32,603 nucleotides of DNA from Frateuria defendens (GCF_001182895.1 NZ_LFQR01000074.1:1-32603), one strand, 5' to 3'; positions 15,616 to 24,980 are shown, counted from the first letter of the stretch. A program made the numbers and translations. The notes: generated by a model not told the origin, from the letters alone.

Positions 15616-18150
15616 TTAACTCGCTGTGCGGGGCTTGGCGCGATGCGTCGGCGTCGCGGTCCACGGGTCGTCGGGCCAGGGATGCTTGGGGTAGCGCCCC
15701 TTGAGTTCCTTCTTCACCTCGGGGTAGGTGCGCGCCCAGAAACCCTTCAGGTCCTGCGTCACCTGGATCGGCCGCCCCGCGGGCGAGAGCAGGTGCAGCG
15801 TCACCGGCACCCGGCCGCCGGCTACCGTGGGCGTGTCGGCGAGGCCGAACAGTTCCTGCAGCTTCACCGCCAGCACCGGCGGCGCATCGGGCGCGTAGTC
15901 GAGCCGGCGCGACTGGCCGCTCGGCACCGTGAGGCTGTCCGGCGCCTGCGCGTCGAGCGCGCGGCGCTGCGCGTAGTCGAGCATCCCCGCCAGCGCCTGC
16001 GAAAGGTCTTCCGCGCCGAGCGCGTCGAGCTTGCGCCGGCCTTCGAGATAGGGCGCGAGCCAGTCCTCCAGCGTGGCGAGCAGGCGCGCGTCGGCGACGT
16101 CGGGCAGGCCCAGCTCCGGCATCCAGCCGCGCAGCGCCTGGATGCGCAGGCGCAGGCGCCGCGCGGCCTCGCTCCACGGCAGGCTGTCCAGGCCGCGGCT
16201 GCGCACGGCCGCCAGCAGCGCCGGCAAGGCGTCGCCCGGCTGCACCGGCACGCTGCGCCGCGCCAGCACGATGGCGCCGAAGCGCTGCTCCTCGAAGGCG
16301 TCCACCGCGCCGCGTGCCTCGTCCCAGCGCAGCACGCGCTCGCGCGCGAAGTGCTGCGGGAACTCGCTCTCCAGCGTGCGCGGATCGAACGGCGCGGCGG
16401 CGAAGATCAGGCTGTCGCGCGCTTCCAGGCGAAGGTCCAGCACGACCAGCCACGGCTCGCCGAGCAGCACGGTCTGCTCGTGCAGACGCGCGCCGCGGCC
16501 GTTGGCGAGCGTGTAGCGCAAGGGGTTGGCCTCGTCGCGGCGGGCGATGCGGTCGGGGAAGGCATGCAGCAGGAGGTCGCCCACCGCGTGGCTGTCCGGC
16601 ACGCCGCTGGCGGCGCTGCGCACGTCCAGGCGCCGGCGCCAGCCCTTGCTGGCCTGCTCGATCGCGGCCAGCGCGCCGGCATCGGTGCCGCTGCCGCGCG
16701 CGCCCGCGCTGCGGCGGTCGCGCCAGGCATGCAGCGCGGCGACGCGCAGGCGGAAGTCGTCGTTGCGCGCCGACTCGCCGCGCAGCGGCGAGCGCGCTTC
16801 CATCAGCGCCAGCAGGTCGGCCACCAGCGCATGCCGCTCGGGCGGCGCGCGCAGCGCGGCAGCGCCGAGGCGCGGCGTGGCGCCGAGCGCGAGCAGCCGG
16901 CGGCCGAGTGCGGTGATGCGGCCATCGCGATCGAGCGCGCCCAACTGCGCCAGCAGCTCGCGCGCCTGCGCCAGCGCACCGGCCGGCGGCGGCTCCAGCC
17001 AGGGCAGCGCGGCGTCGCTGCTCGCCGTGACTCCCCACGCGGCCAGTTCCAACGCGAGGCCGGAGAGTTCGGCCTGGGCGATCTCGGGCGTGCGCGCGGC
17101 GTCCAGCCGCTTGCTCTGCGGCCACAGCCGATACGCCGCGCCTTCGGCCACGCGCCCTGCGCGGCCGGCGCGCTGGTCGGCCGAGGCCTGCGAGATCGCC
17201 ACCGTCTCCAGGCGCGTGAAGCCGGAGTTGGGATCGAACCGCGGCTCGCGCGCCAGGCCCTGGTCCACCACCGCGCGGATGCCCGGCAGGGTCACGCTGG
17301 ATTCGGCCACGTTGGTGGCCAGCACCACGCGCCGCAGGCCAGGCTCAGCGGGCGAGAGCGCGGCCTGCTGCTCGGCCAGCGACAGTTCGCCGTGCAGGGC
17401 GAGCACTTCCACCTCCTCGCGCCCTTCGCGGGCGAAGCCCTCGTCCAGCAGCGCCTGCGCCCGCGCGATCTCGCGTCGGCCGGGCAGGAAGGCCAGCACG
17501 TCGCCGGCGTTCTCCGCCAGCGCCTGGCGCACCACGCGCGCAAGCTGGTGCTCCGGCGCTTCCTGGGTGCGCGCCGGCGGGTACTCGATGCGTACCGGGT
17601 AACTGCGGCCGGGGCTGGAAAGCCGCGGCGCGTCCAGCCACTGCGCGATGCGCTCGCCGTCCAGCGTGGCCGACATCACCACCAGGCGCAGGTCGGGACG
17701 CAGGGTGGCCTGCACGTCCAGCGCCAGCGCCGCGCCGAGGTCGCCGGCGAGGTGGCGCTCGTGGAACTCGTCGAACAGGATCGCGCCGATGCCTTCCAGC
17801 TCCGGGTCGTCCTGGATCAGCCGCGTGAGGATGCCCTCGGTGACCACCTCGATGCGCGTGGCCGCGCCCACCCTCGACTCGAAGCGGATGCGGTAGCCGA
17901 CGCGCTGCCCCACCTCTTCGCCGAGCTGGCGTGCCATGAACTGCGCCGCCGCGCGCGCGGCGATGCGGCGCGGCTCCAGCATCACGATCTTCTGCCCCGC
18001 CAGCCACGGCGCATCGAGCAGGGCCAGCGGCACCTGGGTGGTCTTGCCGGCGCCGGGCGGCGCCTCCAGCACCATCCGCGGCGCGGCGGCGAGCGCGGCG
18101 CGGATCTCGGGCAGCAGCGGGGTGATGGGGAAAGTGGGCGACGCGGTCAT
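15616..18150 (-). CDS. hrpB: ATP-dependent helicase HrpB
   Basis: An 844-residue DEAH-type RNA helicase. Motif I GAGKTT (residues 33-38), motif II DEFH (127-130), the HrpB variant of DEAH, motif III SAT in VVMSATLDG, and motif VI QRAGRAGR are all present. The C-terminal half has the HrpB-specific region ending with KGFWARTYPEVKKELKGRYP and PWPDDP. Family role: RNA remodelling; affects surface attachment and virulence in some proteobacteria; mechanism not settled. The start MTASPTFPIT is chosen because the family begins there; a longer in-frame start 24 residues upstream adds only Arg-rich sequence. No good Shine-Dalgarno is visible. It is downstream of gspD by 225 bases, with a hairpin between, so probably a separate unit. 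Confidence 0.9.
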   Translation of the reverse strand: MTASPTFPITPLLPEIRAALAAAPRMVLEAPPGAGKTTQVPLALLDAPWLAGQKIVMLEPRRIAARAAAQFMARQLGEEVGQRVGYRIRFESRVGAATRIEVVTEGILTRLIQDDPELEGIGAILFDEFHERHLAGDLGAALALDVQATLRPDLRLVVMSATLDGERIAQWLDAPRLSSPGRSYPVRIEYPPARTQEAPEHQLARVVRQALAENAGDVLAFLPGRREIARAQALLDEGFAREGREEVEVLALHGELSLAEQQAALSPAEPGLRRVVLATNVAESSVTLPGIRAVVDQGLAREPRFDPNSGFTRLETVAISQASADQRAGRAGRVAEGAAYRLWPQSKRLDAARTPEIAQAELSGLALELAAWGVTASSDAALPWLEPPPAGALAQARELLAQLGALDRDGRITALGRRLLALGATPRLGAAALRAPPERHALVADLLALMEARSPLRGESARNDDFRLRVAALHAWRDRRSAGARGSGTDAGALAAIEQASKGWRRRLDVRSAASGVPDSHAVGDLLLHAFPDRIARRDEANPLRYTLANGRGARLHEQTVLLGEPWLVVLDLRLEARDSLIFAAAPFDPRTLESEFPQHFARERVLRWDEARGAVDAFEEQRFGAIVLARRSVPVQPGDALPALLAAVRSRGLDSLPWSEAARRLRLRIQALRGWMPELGLPDVADARLLATLEDWLAPYLEGRRKLDALGAEDLSQALAGMLDYAQRRALDAQAPDSLTVPSGQSRRLDYAPDAPPVLAVKLQELFGLADTPTVAGGRVPVTLHLLSPAGRPIQVTQDLKGFWARTYPEVKKELKGRYPKHPWPDDPWTATPTHRAKPRTAS

Positions 18151-18319
18151 CGGGATGATGATAGCGGGCGGACGATGGCGGCTCCGCTCCCGCGCCATGG
18201 CACGCGCCCGGCAAGCGCGCATGCCGGGGGGCTTCGCAACGGCCTGCCCTTTCGATTTTGCTTGCCGGCCCGGACGATGCCCGGCACGGAATCAAGCAGG
18301 GGCAACGAGCAAGCTACGC

Positions 18320-18335
18320 CCCGGCCGAAGCCGGG
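18320..18335 (-). terminator. Possible terminator of the gsp operon (UUCG hairpin)
   Basis: On the minus strand CCCGGC-TTCG-GCCGGG forms a 6-bp GC stem closed by a UUCG tetraloop, a very stable RNA hairpin, about 40 bases after the gspD stop. It lacks a following T-run, so termination efficiency is uncertain; it could also protect the mRNA 3' end. Confidence 0.4.
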
Positions 18336-18375
18336 CGCTCGCCACGCTCCAGGCGAAGCGCGGCGAGCGGAACGC

Positions 18376-20796
18376 TCAATGCTTGAGGGGCTGCGTCACC
18401 GCGGGCGTCCTTGCCGGCGACGGCGTGGCAGGCGGGACGCCCTCGCGCTCGGCGCGCAGCGGTGCCAGCGATTCGAACTTGCGCTGGTACTCGTCGGTGA
18501 CCTGCCGCGCCTCTTCGCCGTTGGTGATCACGCGCGGGGTGATCAGCACGATCAGCTCGGTGCGGTTGCGGCTGCGGCTGGTGGTGCCGAACAGCCGGCC
18601 CAGCACCGGGATGCGGTTCAGGCCCGGAATGCCGGTGTCGGTCTGCCCTTCGTCCTGCTGGATCAGGCCGCCGAGCAGCACGGTCTGGCCGCTCTGCACG
18701 GCGATCTGCGTGGTGACCTGGCGCTGCTGGATCTGTGGGTTGCCGTTGACCAGCGGCACCGACTTGTCCACCTGGCTCACCTGCTGCGCCACGTTCATGT
18801 ACACCAGGCCGCCCGGATTCACCCGCGGCTGCACGTCGAGGATCACGCCGGTGTCCAGATAGTCGACCTGGTTGTACACCGCCGTGCCCACGCCCGGGTT
18901 CACGCTGGTCTGGTTCACCGGCACCTTGTTGCCCACCGCGATGTGCGCCAGCTGGTTGTTCATCACCACCATCGAGGGCGCCGACAGCGTCTTGGTGTTG
19001 CCGCTGGTCTCCATCGCGTGCAGCGCCACCTGGATGTTGTGGTTGACGAAGGAATAGAAGAACGCATCGCCACCCGGGCCCGGGTTGAAGGTGGCCCCAC
19101 CGCCGCCCAGCGCCCACTGCTGCTGGTTGCCCGGCTGGCCGGGGGTGAAGCTGCCATCGCTGTTCTGCGTGCCCCCGATCAACCCCTCCAGATACCACTG
19201 CACGCCGAACTGGAACTGCCCCGTGAGGTTCACCTCCAGGATGCGCGTCTCGATCTGCACCTGCATCGGCGTATTGTCCAGGCGCTGGATGGCGGCCTGG
19301 ATCTCGTTCCACTGCGAGGGCCGCGTGCGGATCAGCAGCTGGTTGCTGGCATCGACCGAGCCGATGCGCGTGCTGCCGTCGGCCGAGCTGTACTGCTGGT
19401 CGGTGTTCGCCTGGGCCTGGTTGCCCTGGCCGAGGCCGCCGCCCAGGCCGCCGCCACCCAGGCCGCCCCCCATGCCGCCGCCCAGGCCACCCGCGGTGCC
19501 GCCGCCGAGGCCGCCGGTGCCGGTGCCGGTGCCTGTGTCGGCCTGGCTCACGCTGGGGTTGGCGCCGAACTTCGTGCCGGTGTTGCCGAAGCCGCCGGTG
19601 CCCGCATTGCCGAAGCTGCCGGCCGTGCTGCCCATGCCCGCGGCGTTGGCGCCGCCGGTGTTGCCGAGGGTGGAGGAAGTGAGGCCCGGCCCCACCTGGC
19701 CGCCGCCCTCGCCGGCGCCGCCCGCGCCGCTGGCGTAGATCTGCGCCAGGTAGCGGGCAAGGTCGGAGGCCTTCACGTTGCGCACGTCATAGACGTAGAG
19801 CTGCGGCTCGTTGCCGCCGCCGCGGTCGATGCGCGCGATCCACTCGCCCACTTCGTCGAGGTACTGCGGCTGGGTGCTGATCACCACCAGCGCATTGGTG
19901 CGCTCGATCGGCAGGAAGCGCAGCATGCCGGCCAGCGGCGTGTCGCCGTTCTTGCCGAACATGGAGTCCAGCCGCGGCATCAGCTCGGCCACGCTGGCGC
20001 GTTCGAGATTGAACACGCCCACCGACATGCCGCGCAGCCAGTCCACGTCGAAGGTGCGCACGGTGCGCTGGTAGTTGGCCAGCTCCTGCGGCGTGCCGGC
20101 CATCACGATCAGGTTGCGGGTGGGGTCCACCAGCAGGATCGCGTCCTGCCGCGCGAACGGCTTGATCAGCTTCTGCATCTCGTTGGCCGAGATGTAGTGC
20201 AGCGGGAACAGCCGCGCCTGCAGGCCGCCCTGCGGCGCGCTGGCGGCGATGCCGGGCACCAGGTTGCCGGCCGCGGCCTCCTTGGCCGGCAGCACCACGT
20301 AGCCGTCGCCGCGCTGGACCAGCGCGTTGTTGGTCCACGACAGCAGCATCTCCAGGATCGGCAGCGCCTGGCCGGCATCCACCGGCTGCGAGGTGGAGAA
20401 GGAGATGTTGCCCTGCACGCCGGGCACGATGGTGTAGTTCTTCTTCAGCAGATCGCCGAGGATCGCCTTCACCACCGCCTGCACCGGCTGGTTCTCGAAG
20501 TTGAAGGTGACCGCGTTGTCGCCGGCCGGCTGCGTGCGCGGCGTGGCGAGCGCGCTGGGGCGGATGAACTGCCCGGTGCCGCGGTTGATGTGCGGCTGCG
20601 TGGTGCCGCTCACGGCCGGCGCCAGGCCGGTGTTGAGCGGACGCGGCGGCGGCACCGGCTGGTCGGTGCCGGCGACCGCCTCGCGCTGCAGCGCGCCGTC
20701 GTCCCGCGGCTGCGGCAGGCTGGCGCAGCCGGCGACGGCCGCCAGGCAGGCCATCAGGCCTGCGCGCAGGAAGGGATGCATGGGCTTGCGGGACAT
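18376..20796 (-). CDS. gspD: Type II secretion secretin GspD (XpsD)
   Basis: An 806-residue lipoprotein that forms the outer-membrane channel of the type II system. Signal peptide and lipobox AVAGC put the acylated Cys at 24, so a pilotin may be unnecessary. N0 to N3 domains run from ~95 to ~505; the secretin core with VPVNQTSVNPG, QSGQTVLLGGLIQQDEG and IPVLGRLFGTTSRSRNRTEL at ~505-755. A Gly-rich low-complexity insert of about 110 residues (357-465) lies within N3, longer than I expect for the family. GGAG stands 11 bases before the ATG; only three bases separate the start from the gspN stop. It is the last gene of the operon, as in Xanthomonas xps. Confidence 0.93.
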   Translation of the reverse strand: MSRKPMHPFLRAGLMACLAAVAGCASLPQPRDDGALQREAVAGTDQPVPPPRPLNTGLAPAVSGTTQPHINRGTGQFIRPSALATPRTQPAGDNAVTFNFENQPVQAVVKAILGDLLKKNYTIVPGVQGNISFSTSQPVDAGQALPILEMLLSWTNNALVQRGDGYVVLPAKEAAAGNLVPGIAASAPQGGLQARLFPLHYISANEMQKLIKPFARQDAILLVDPTRNLIVMAGTPQELANYQRTVRTFDVDWLRGMSVGVFNLERASVAELMPRLDSMFGKNGDTPLAGMLRFLPIERTNALVVISTQPQYLDEVGEWIARIDRGGGNEPQLYVYDVRNVKASDLARYLAQIYASGAGGAGEGGGQVGPGLTSSTLGNTGGANAAGMGSTAGSFGNAGTGGFGNTGTKFGANPSVSQADTGTGTGTGGLGGGTAGGLGGGMGGGLGGGGLGGGLGQGNQAQANTDQQYSSADGSTRIGSVDASNQLLIRTRPSQWNEIQAAIQRLDNTPMQVQIETRILEVNLTGQFQFGVQWYLEGLIGGTQNSDGSFTPGQPGNQQQWALGGGGATFNPGPGGDAFFYSFVNHNIQVALHAMETSGNTKTLSAPSMVVMNNQLAHIAVGNKVPVNQTSVNPGVGTAVYNQVDYLDTGVILDVQPRVNPGGLVYMNVAQQVSQVDKSVPLVNGNPQIQQRQVTTQIAVQSGQTVLLGGLIQQDEGQTDTGIPGLNRIPVLGRLFGTTSRSRNRTELIVLITPRVITNGEEARQVTDEYQRKFESLAPLRAEREGVPPATPSPARTPAVTQPLKH
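19404..19728 (-). repeat. Low-complexity Gly-rich coding repeat in gspD
   Basis: Within gspD, GGN-rich imperfect short tandem repeats encode blocks such as GTGTGTGG, GGLGGGMGGGLGGGG and GNTGGANAAG. Such tracts expand and contract by slippage; all units here stay in frame. They lie between the two halves of the N3 domain, where many secretins have a flexible loop. Confidence 0.7.
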
Positions 20797-20799
20797 GGA

Positions 20800-21531
20800 T
20801 CAACGTTCTCCTTGCTGGGCCGCGGCGGCCCGTTCGGCACGACGCCGCTGCATGGCGTCCTTCAATTGCTGGATGCGCTCGTTCTGCAGCGTATCCTGGT
20901 CCAGGGGCGGTCGCTTGGCATTGGCCGACGCGGGCGGCGCAGGCAGACCCATGCGCGGCGCGAGCGGCGAGCCTTGCATCGGCCTGGGCGGCGGCGCAGC
21001 GCCGGCCCGCACCTCGGGGGCCGGCGCGCTGGCGGCGCCGGGCGGCGCGGGCAGGTCGATCGGCGCGCCGGCGGGCAGCTCCAGTTCGACCCGTCCGCCG
21101 GAACCCTCGAAGCGCGCCGAGCGCGGCTTGAGTTCGACCAGGGTGGCGCCGCCGTCGGGCAGGCGCTCGCCCTCGCGCACGCGCAGCTCGTTGCCGCCGC
21201 GCCCGCGCAGCAGGGCCATGTGCAGGCCGGGGGTGAGGATCACGCCGGTGAGCTTGAACTCGCCCAGGTTGCTCTGGCCGCCCGCGGCGAACACCGCCGG
21301 CTTGCGGTCGGGATTGAACAGCGGCTGCTGCCACACCTCGGCGAACTGCTGCAGCGGCCGCGCCGGCGGCAGCCGCGCGGCGGCGGCCTCGGGCAGCGGC
21401 GCGGGCGGGCGCGGCGGGTCCCAGCGCACGCGGCGGCCCAGGCCGGAGGCGAAGGCGAGCAGCAGCGCGCCCAGGCCCAGCGCGAGCACGGCCAGCGGCG
21501 GCGTCAGGCGGCGTTGCGCGGCGGCGTTCAT
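20800..21531 (-). CDS. gspN: Type II secretion protein GspN (XpsN type, GspC-like role)
   Basis: A 243-residue bitopic inner-membrane protein: short cytoplasmic tail, one helix at ~12-28 (PLAVLALGLGALLLAFASGL), then a periplasmic part with a homology-region-like domain (FNPDRKPAVF ... LTGVILTPGLHMALLRG). Position M-N-D matches Xanthomonas XpsN, which links the platform to the secretin as GspC does elsewhere; no separate gspC is present. The C-terminus is Pro/Ala-rich and then charged (RIQQLKDAMQRRR). Its ATG overlaps the gspM stop by three bases. Confidence 0.8.
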   Translation of the reverse strand: MNAAAQRRLTPPLAVLALGLGALLLAFASGLGRRVRWDPPRPPAPLPEAAAARLPPARPLQQFAEVWQQPLFNPDRKPAVFAAGGQSNLGEFKLTGVILTPGLHMALLRGRGGNELRVREGERLPDGGATLVELKPRSARFEGSGGRVELELPAGAPIDLPAPPGAASAPAPEVRAGAAPPPRPMQGSPLAPRMGLPAPPASANAKRPPLDQDTLQNERIQQLKDAMQRRRAERAAAAQQGER

Positions 21532-22184
21532 GGCGCCCCTCCTGCCCGGCTGGCGGGCGGCGGCGGCAACGGCGCCGGGCGCGGCGGGCGCACGTAGCCG
21601 GACAGCGCGAACTGCACCTCCAGCGGCACCGCGCTGCCCGCCTCCTGCGCGGCCACCGGGTTGCGGTACAGGCTCAGCTCGTCGATGAAGAGATAGGGCG
21701 TGCCCTGCTCCAGCGCATGCAGCACCGCCGCCAGCGGCTCGATGTCGCAGCGCATGCCGATGGTCACCGCCACCTTGCGGTAGGGCTCGGGCTGGTTGTC
21801 GTCGCTGCCCGGCGGCGTGGGCAGCTGCATCTTCTGGGTGACCTCGCAGCCGCCGTTCTGCGGGTGCGCGGCGGCGATGTCCACCACGCGCTGCATCAGC
21901 CCCGCGGAGGCGGCGCTGGGGTCGTCCTCCGGCAGGAAGGCCGCGCTCGCCGCCTGGCCCGCGCCGAGCGCGGCGATGCGCTTCTCCAGCATCGGCTTCT
22001 CGGCGATCACCGCGGCGTAGCGGCTCTGCGTGTCGCGCAGGTCGTCCATCTCGGCGTCGATGGCGCGCAGCGGTGCCACCAGCCACCAGTGCAGCAGGAG
22101 GAAATAGGCCAGCACCACGGCGACCAGCAGGAGCAGGACCGCGGCGATGCGCCGGTCGCGCGCGTTCAGGGCGGCCAGCTTCAC
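21528..22184 (-). CDS. gspM: Type II secretion protein GspM
   Basis: A 218-residue inner-membrane platform protein. One helix at ~13-34 (RIAAVLLLLVAVVLAYFLLL) is followed by a coiled-coil-like stretch and a ferredoxin-like periplasmic domain (YRKVAVTIGMRCDIEPLAAVL ... PYLFIDELSLYRN), the GspM/PilO pattern. The start is a GTG overlapping the gspL stop (GTGA), so translation is coupled. The C-terminal tail is Pro-rich. It partners GspL. Confidence 0.85.
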   Translation of the reverse strand: MKLAALNARDRRIAAVLLLLVAVVLAYFLLLHWWLVAPLRAIDAEMDDLRDTQSRYAAVIAEKPMLEKRIAALGAGQAASAAFLPEDDPSAASAGLMQRVVDIAAAHPQNGGCEVTQKMQLPTPPGSDDNQPEPYRKVAVTIGMRCDIEPLAAVLHALEQGTPYLFIDELSLYRNPVAAQEAGSAVPLEVQFALSGYVRPPRPAPLPPPPASRAGGAP

Positions 22185-23338
22185 GGCGCGCCTCCGCGGG
22201 TGCGCGGCGCGGCGGGCGCCGGGGCCGGCGGCTGGCGCAGCTGGGCGGTCATGTAGAAGCGCTCCTTGCCGGTGGCCGGGTCGGGCCGGATGCTGCCCTG
22301 GAAACTCGGATTGCTGATCAGCGGGGAATCCTTCAGCGCATCGATCAATTGCACCGCCTGCTTGCTCTGGCCCTGGAAGCCCAACTGGCCGCCGGCGTCG
22401 ATGTTGAAGCGCTCCAGCCAGGCCGTGTCGGGCAGCCGCCGGGTCAGCTCCTGCAGCAGGGCGAGCCGGCTCACGCTGCGCTGCTTGCGCTGCAGCAGGA
22501 AGCCGGCGGCACCGGCGTTGTCCTGCCACTGCTGGCGCAGCGCGCCCACCCGCTGCGCCTCGCCGTGCATCGCCGCCACCTCGGCCTGCATCGCGGCCAG
22601 CGCCTCTTCGCGGTTGTGCCGCCATTGCCACAGCAGCAGGCCGAGCAGCGCCACGCAGACCGCGCCGAGCGCGAGGTTCAGCCGGCGCCGCGGATCGACC
22701 CGCCGCGGCGCCTGCCCGGCCGGCAGCAGGTTCACGCCCAGCCGGCCCGCGCCGCGCGCCACGTCCACCGCGTCCACCGCGATGCCGCCGGCCTTGAGCC
22801 GCGCCAGCAGGGGATCGAGCGTGGCGCGCGGCACCGCCACCAGCTCGGCCAGCAGGCGGCCGGGCGGCGCGGGCAGGTCCAGCTCGCGGATCGCGTAGTG
22901 CACCTGCTCGACGCGGAACGGCGTCTGCCGGTCCATCTCGTAGGCGCCGACCTGGGCCAGCGTGTCGGCCGCGGCGGCCGGCAGCGCCAGTTCGCGGCGC
23001 AGCACGGCGGGCGCCGGCAGCAGCAGCGCCAGGCGCAGGTCCACCGGGTCCACCTCCTGCACGGCGGCGGCCAGCGCGGCCTGCTGCTCGGCCGGCGCGG
23101 CGCCGTCCGCCCATTGCGCCGCCGCCTCGTCGCCCGTGCGGCGCAACCGCCACGCGCCGTCGATGGGTTCCAGCAGGAACCATGTCGCGCCGCCGCCGAA
23201 ACGGCGGCGCACGCCGGCCGGCAGCAGCGCCGTCAGCTCGGCGCCCCACCAGCGCAAAAAGCCGGGCAACGGCGACGCCCGCCAGGCGCGACGGGCGCGC
23301 TCGAGCTGCGGACGCAACGGCATCGTTGCGGTAGTCAT
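22181..23338 (-). CDS. gspL: Type II secretion protein GspL
   Basis: A 385-residue bitopic inner-membrane protein. The cytoplasmic N-terminal ~205 residues form the actin-like domain that binds the ATPase GspE; VNLLPAG at ~202-208 marks its end. One helix at ~220-238 (NLALGAVCVALLGLLLWQW) precedes a coiled-coil and a periplasmic ferredoxin-like domain ending in a Pro/Ala tail. Its ATG overlaps the gspK stop (ATGA). Confidence 0.88.
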   Translation of the reverse strand: MTTATMPLRPQLERARRAWRASPLPGFLRWWGAELTALLPAGVRRRFGGGATWFLLEPIDGAWRLRRTGDEAAAQWADGAAPAEQQAALAAAVQEVDPVDLRLALLLPAPAVLRRELALPAAAADTLAQVGAYEMDRQTPFRVEQVHYAIRELDLPAPPGRLLAELVAVPRATLDPLLARLKAGGIAVDAVDVARGAGRLGVNLLPAGQAPRRVDPRRRLNLALGAVCVALLGLLLWQWRHNREEALAAMQAEVAAMHGEAQRVGALRQQWQDNAGAAGFLLQRKQRSVSRLALLQELTRRLPDTAWLERFNIDAGGQLGFQGQSKQAVQLIDALKDSPLISNPSFQGSIRPDPATGKERFYMTAQLRQPPAPAPAAPRTRGGAP

Positions 23339-24186
23339 TCCTCCTCACCCTCCTGCCAATGCAGCACCGCATAGGGCTGCGCGCCGGAACGGGCTCCCTG
23401 CAGGCGTATCGTGGCACGCAGCACGGCGCGCGTGCCGTCGGCCAGCATAGCCTCCGAACGGATACTATGCGTGACACCCCCACCGGCGACCAGTCCCGTC
23501 GGCTGCGGTTTAGTGCGCGCCGCGGCGATCTCGGCGGCCTGCTCCGGCGTCATGCCGGGGATCGCGGCCAGCGCCAGCGGCGGCGCGCTGCCCTGGTCCG
23601 GCGACTCGCGGCCCGACCACAGCGTGATCACCGGCGCGACGCGCACGTACAGCGCCGGCGTCATCCCCGCCACCTGCTGCAACTCCTCCAGGCTGGCGAA
23701 GGGCGCGTGCCGCGGCGCGTAGTCGCGGCCGGCGTAGAGGCCGTCGGTGGGCGCGCTCGCGCCCAGCGGCACGAAGCTGCGCCAGTCCACCACCGCGCGG
23801 GCCAGCCGCTGCGCCTCGTCCTCGCGCAGGCCGGCCGCGCGGAACAGGCCCTGCAGCACCTGCGGCGAGCCCGCGTTGAGATCCACCTTGCCGTTCTCGT
23901 CGATCGCGCTGACATGCAGCTGCGCGTTGTCGAAGCGGAAGTCGTAGGCACGCCCGTCGGCGATCCAGCGCTGCGCCGGCTGCTGCGCCTGAAGACCGAC
24001 GATGGCGCGCGCCAGGCCGGCCTCGGCGGCGTAGTGGGCCTGGGCCTGCGCGAACTGGTAGCGCGCCTGCATGCCCTCGGTGCGCGCCAGCATGGCGTAG
24101 CCGCCGAGCAACACCGCGAGCAGCGTGCAGGCCCACAGCACCACCAGCAGGGCGATGCCGCGCTGGCGCCGGCGTGCGGCGATCAC
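23335..24186 (-). CDS. gspK: Type II secretion minor pseudopilin GspK
   Basis: A 283-residue tip pseudopilin. The prepilin site RRRQRG|IALLVVLW follows a short leader of about ten residues and lacks Glu at +5, as usual for GspK. The large alpha domain follows, with SAIDENGKVDLNAGSP and a two-part helix-hairpin region. Unlike gspG-J, no repeat element interrupts its leader. The start is GTG overlapping the gspJ stop (GTGA). GspK caps the pseudopilus with GspI and GspJ. Confidence 0.9.
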   Translation of the reverse strand: MIAARRRQRGIALLVVLWACTLLAVLLGGYAMLARTEGMQARYQFAQAQAHYAAEAGLARAIVGLQAQQPAQRWIADGRAYDFRFDNAQLHVSAIDENGKVDLNAGSPQVLQGLFRAAGLREDEAQRLARAVVDWRSFVPLGASAPTDGLYAGRDYAPRHAPFASLEELQQVAGMTPALYVRVAPVITLWSGRESPDQGSAPPLALAAIPGMTPEQAAEIAAARTKPQPTGLVAGGGVTHSIRSEAMLADGTRAVLRATIRLQGARSGAQPYAVLHWQEGEEE

Positions 24187-24980
24187 GGCATGCCTCCCGG
24201 GCCGCGCAGCAGGCCGAGCTGCATCTGGTTGGCGCTGGCGTCCACGCGCAGCGGCGCGTCGAAGCGCGGCCAGCGCGCGGTGCCGCCCGGCTCCAGCTCG
24301 ATGCGCACCAGCGCGGGCAGCAGGCGGCCGTCCGGCCAGTCGCCCCACGGTTGCACCTCGCCGCGCAGGTTGCGGCCGCGGTAGCTGAAACGGGCGTTGC
24401 GCACGCCTTCGAGCAGCACCTCCGGCTTGCCCAGCGGCGTGGACGGCCGGCTGGCGGTCGGCAGCGTGGCGAAGCCGATCTCCAGCCGCTGCGCGCCATG
24501 GCCGTCGTCCACCAGCGAAAGCGTCTGCAACTGCGGGCCGAGCTTGCCGAGATAGCCCGGCAGCGGCGCCACGAAGCGCATCTCGTGCGCATCGCCCTTG
24601 AAGTACAGGCTGTCGCCCTCGCGGTCGCGGCCGATCGGCTGCGCCATCGCCTGCGCCAGTTCGCGGCGCAGGAACTGCTGCGCGGAACGGATGCGGTCGA
24701 GCCGCTCGATCGTCGCGCTGCCGTTGCGCACCGCGTGCGTGGCGGTGCGCAGGCCGCCGTAGACACCCAGCAGCAGCAGCGCCAGCAGCGCCAGGGCGCC
24801 GAGCACTTCGAACAGGCTGAAGCCGTTGGCGCGCCGGGAATGGGGAATCGGGAATGGGGAATCGGTAGCGGCGTTGCGGCAGCGTGTGGGAACGCGGCAC
24901 ACCGCGCCGATCACCGGGCAGCGCGCGACATCCGCCGCCTGCACCGATTCCCCATTCCCGATTCCCCATTCCCGGCTCAC
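24183..24980 (-). CDS. gspJ: Type II secretion minor pseudopilin GspJ with repeat-encoded leader
   Basis: A 265-residue minor pseudopilin. The prepilin-peptidase site is SRRANG|FSLFEVLGALALLALL with Glu at +5, and the cleavage glycine is residue 53. Residues 4-48 are encoded by an inserted palindromic element; without it the leader would read VSRRANG, seven residues. The start is GTG overlapping the gspI stop (GTGA), just outside the element; no start codon lies between the element and the cleavage site. The leader is removed by the prepilin peptidase, so the mature protein should be unaffected if the element is tolerated. Two cysteines sit in the leader (CPVIGAVC). Confidence 0.85.
   Translation of the reverse strand: MSREWGIGNGESVQAADVARCPVIGAVCRVPTRCRNAATDSPFPIPHSRRANGFSLFEVLGALALLALLLLGVYGGLRTATHAVRNGSATIERLDRIRSAQQFLRRELAQAMAQPIGRDREGDSLYFKGDAHEMRFVAPLPGYLGKLGPQLQTLSLVDDGHGAQRLEIGFATLPTASRPSTPLGKPEVLLEGVRNARFSYRGRNLRGEVQPWGDWPDGRLLPALVRIELEPGGTARWPRFDAPLRVDASANQMQLGLLRGPGGMP
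24834..24975. repeat. Palindromic repeat element, copy in the gspJ leader
   Basis: 142 bp bounded by CCGGGAATGGGGAATCGGG and the inverse CCCGATTCCCCATTCCCGG, arms of about 30 bases. The centre contains GCGGCACACCGCGCC, also found in the gspH copy. Starting from the first CCGG, removal leaving one CCGG deletes 138 bases, a multiple of three. Confidence 0.85.

Noticed and set aside
12778-21597. A plus-strand open frame of 2939 codons spanning the GGDEF-EAL, hrpB, gspD and gspN genes
   Set aside because: It is antisense to four well-recognised genes. Its product is Arg/His/Ala/Gln-rich with no domain, as expected where GC-rich codons on the other strand leave few stops.
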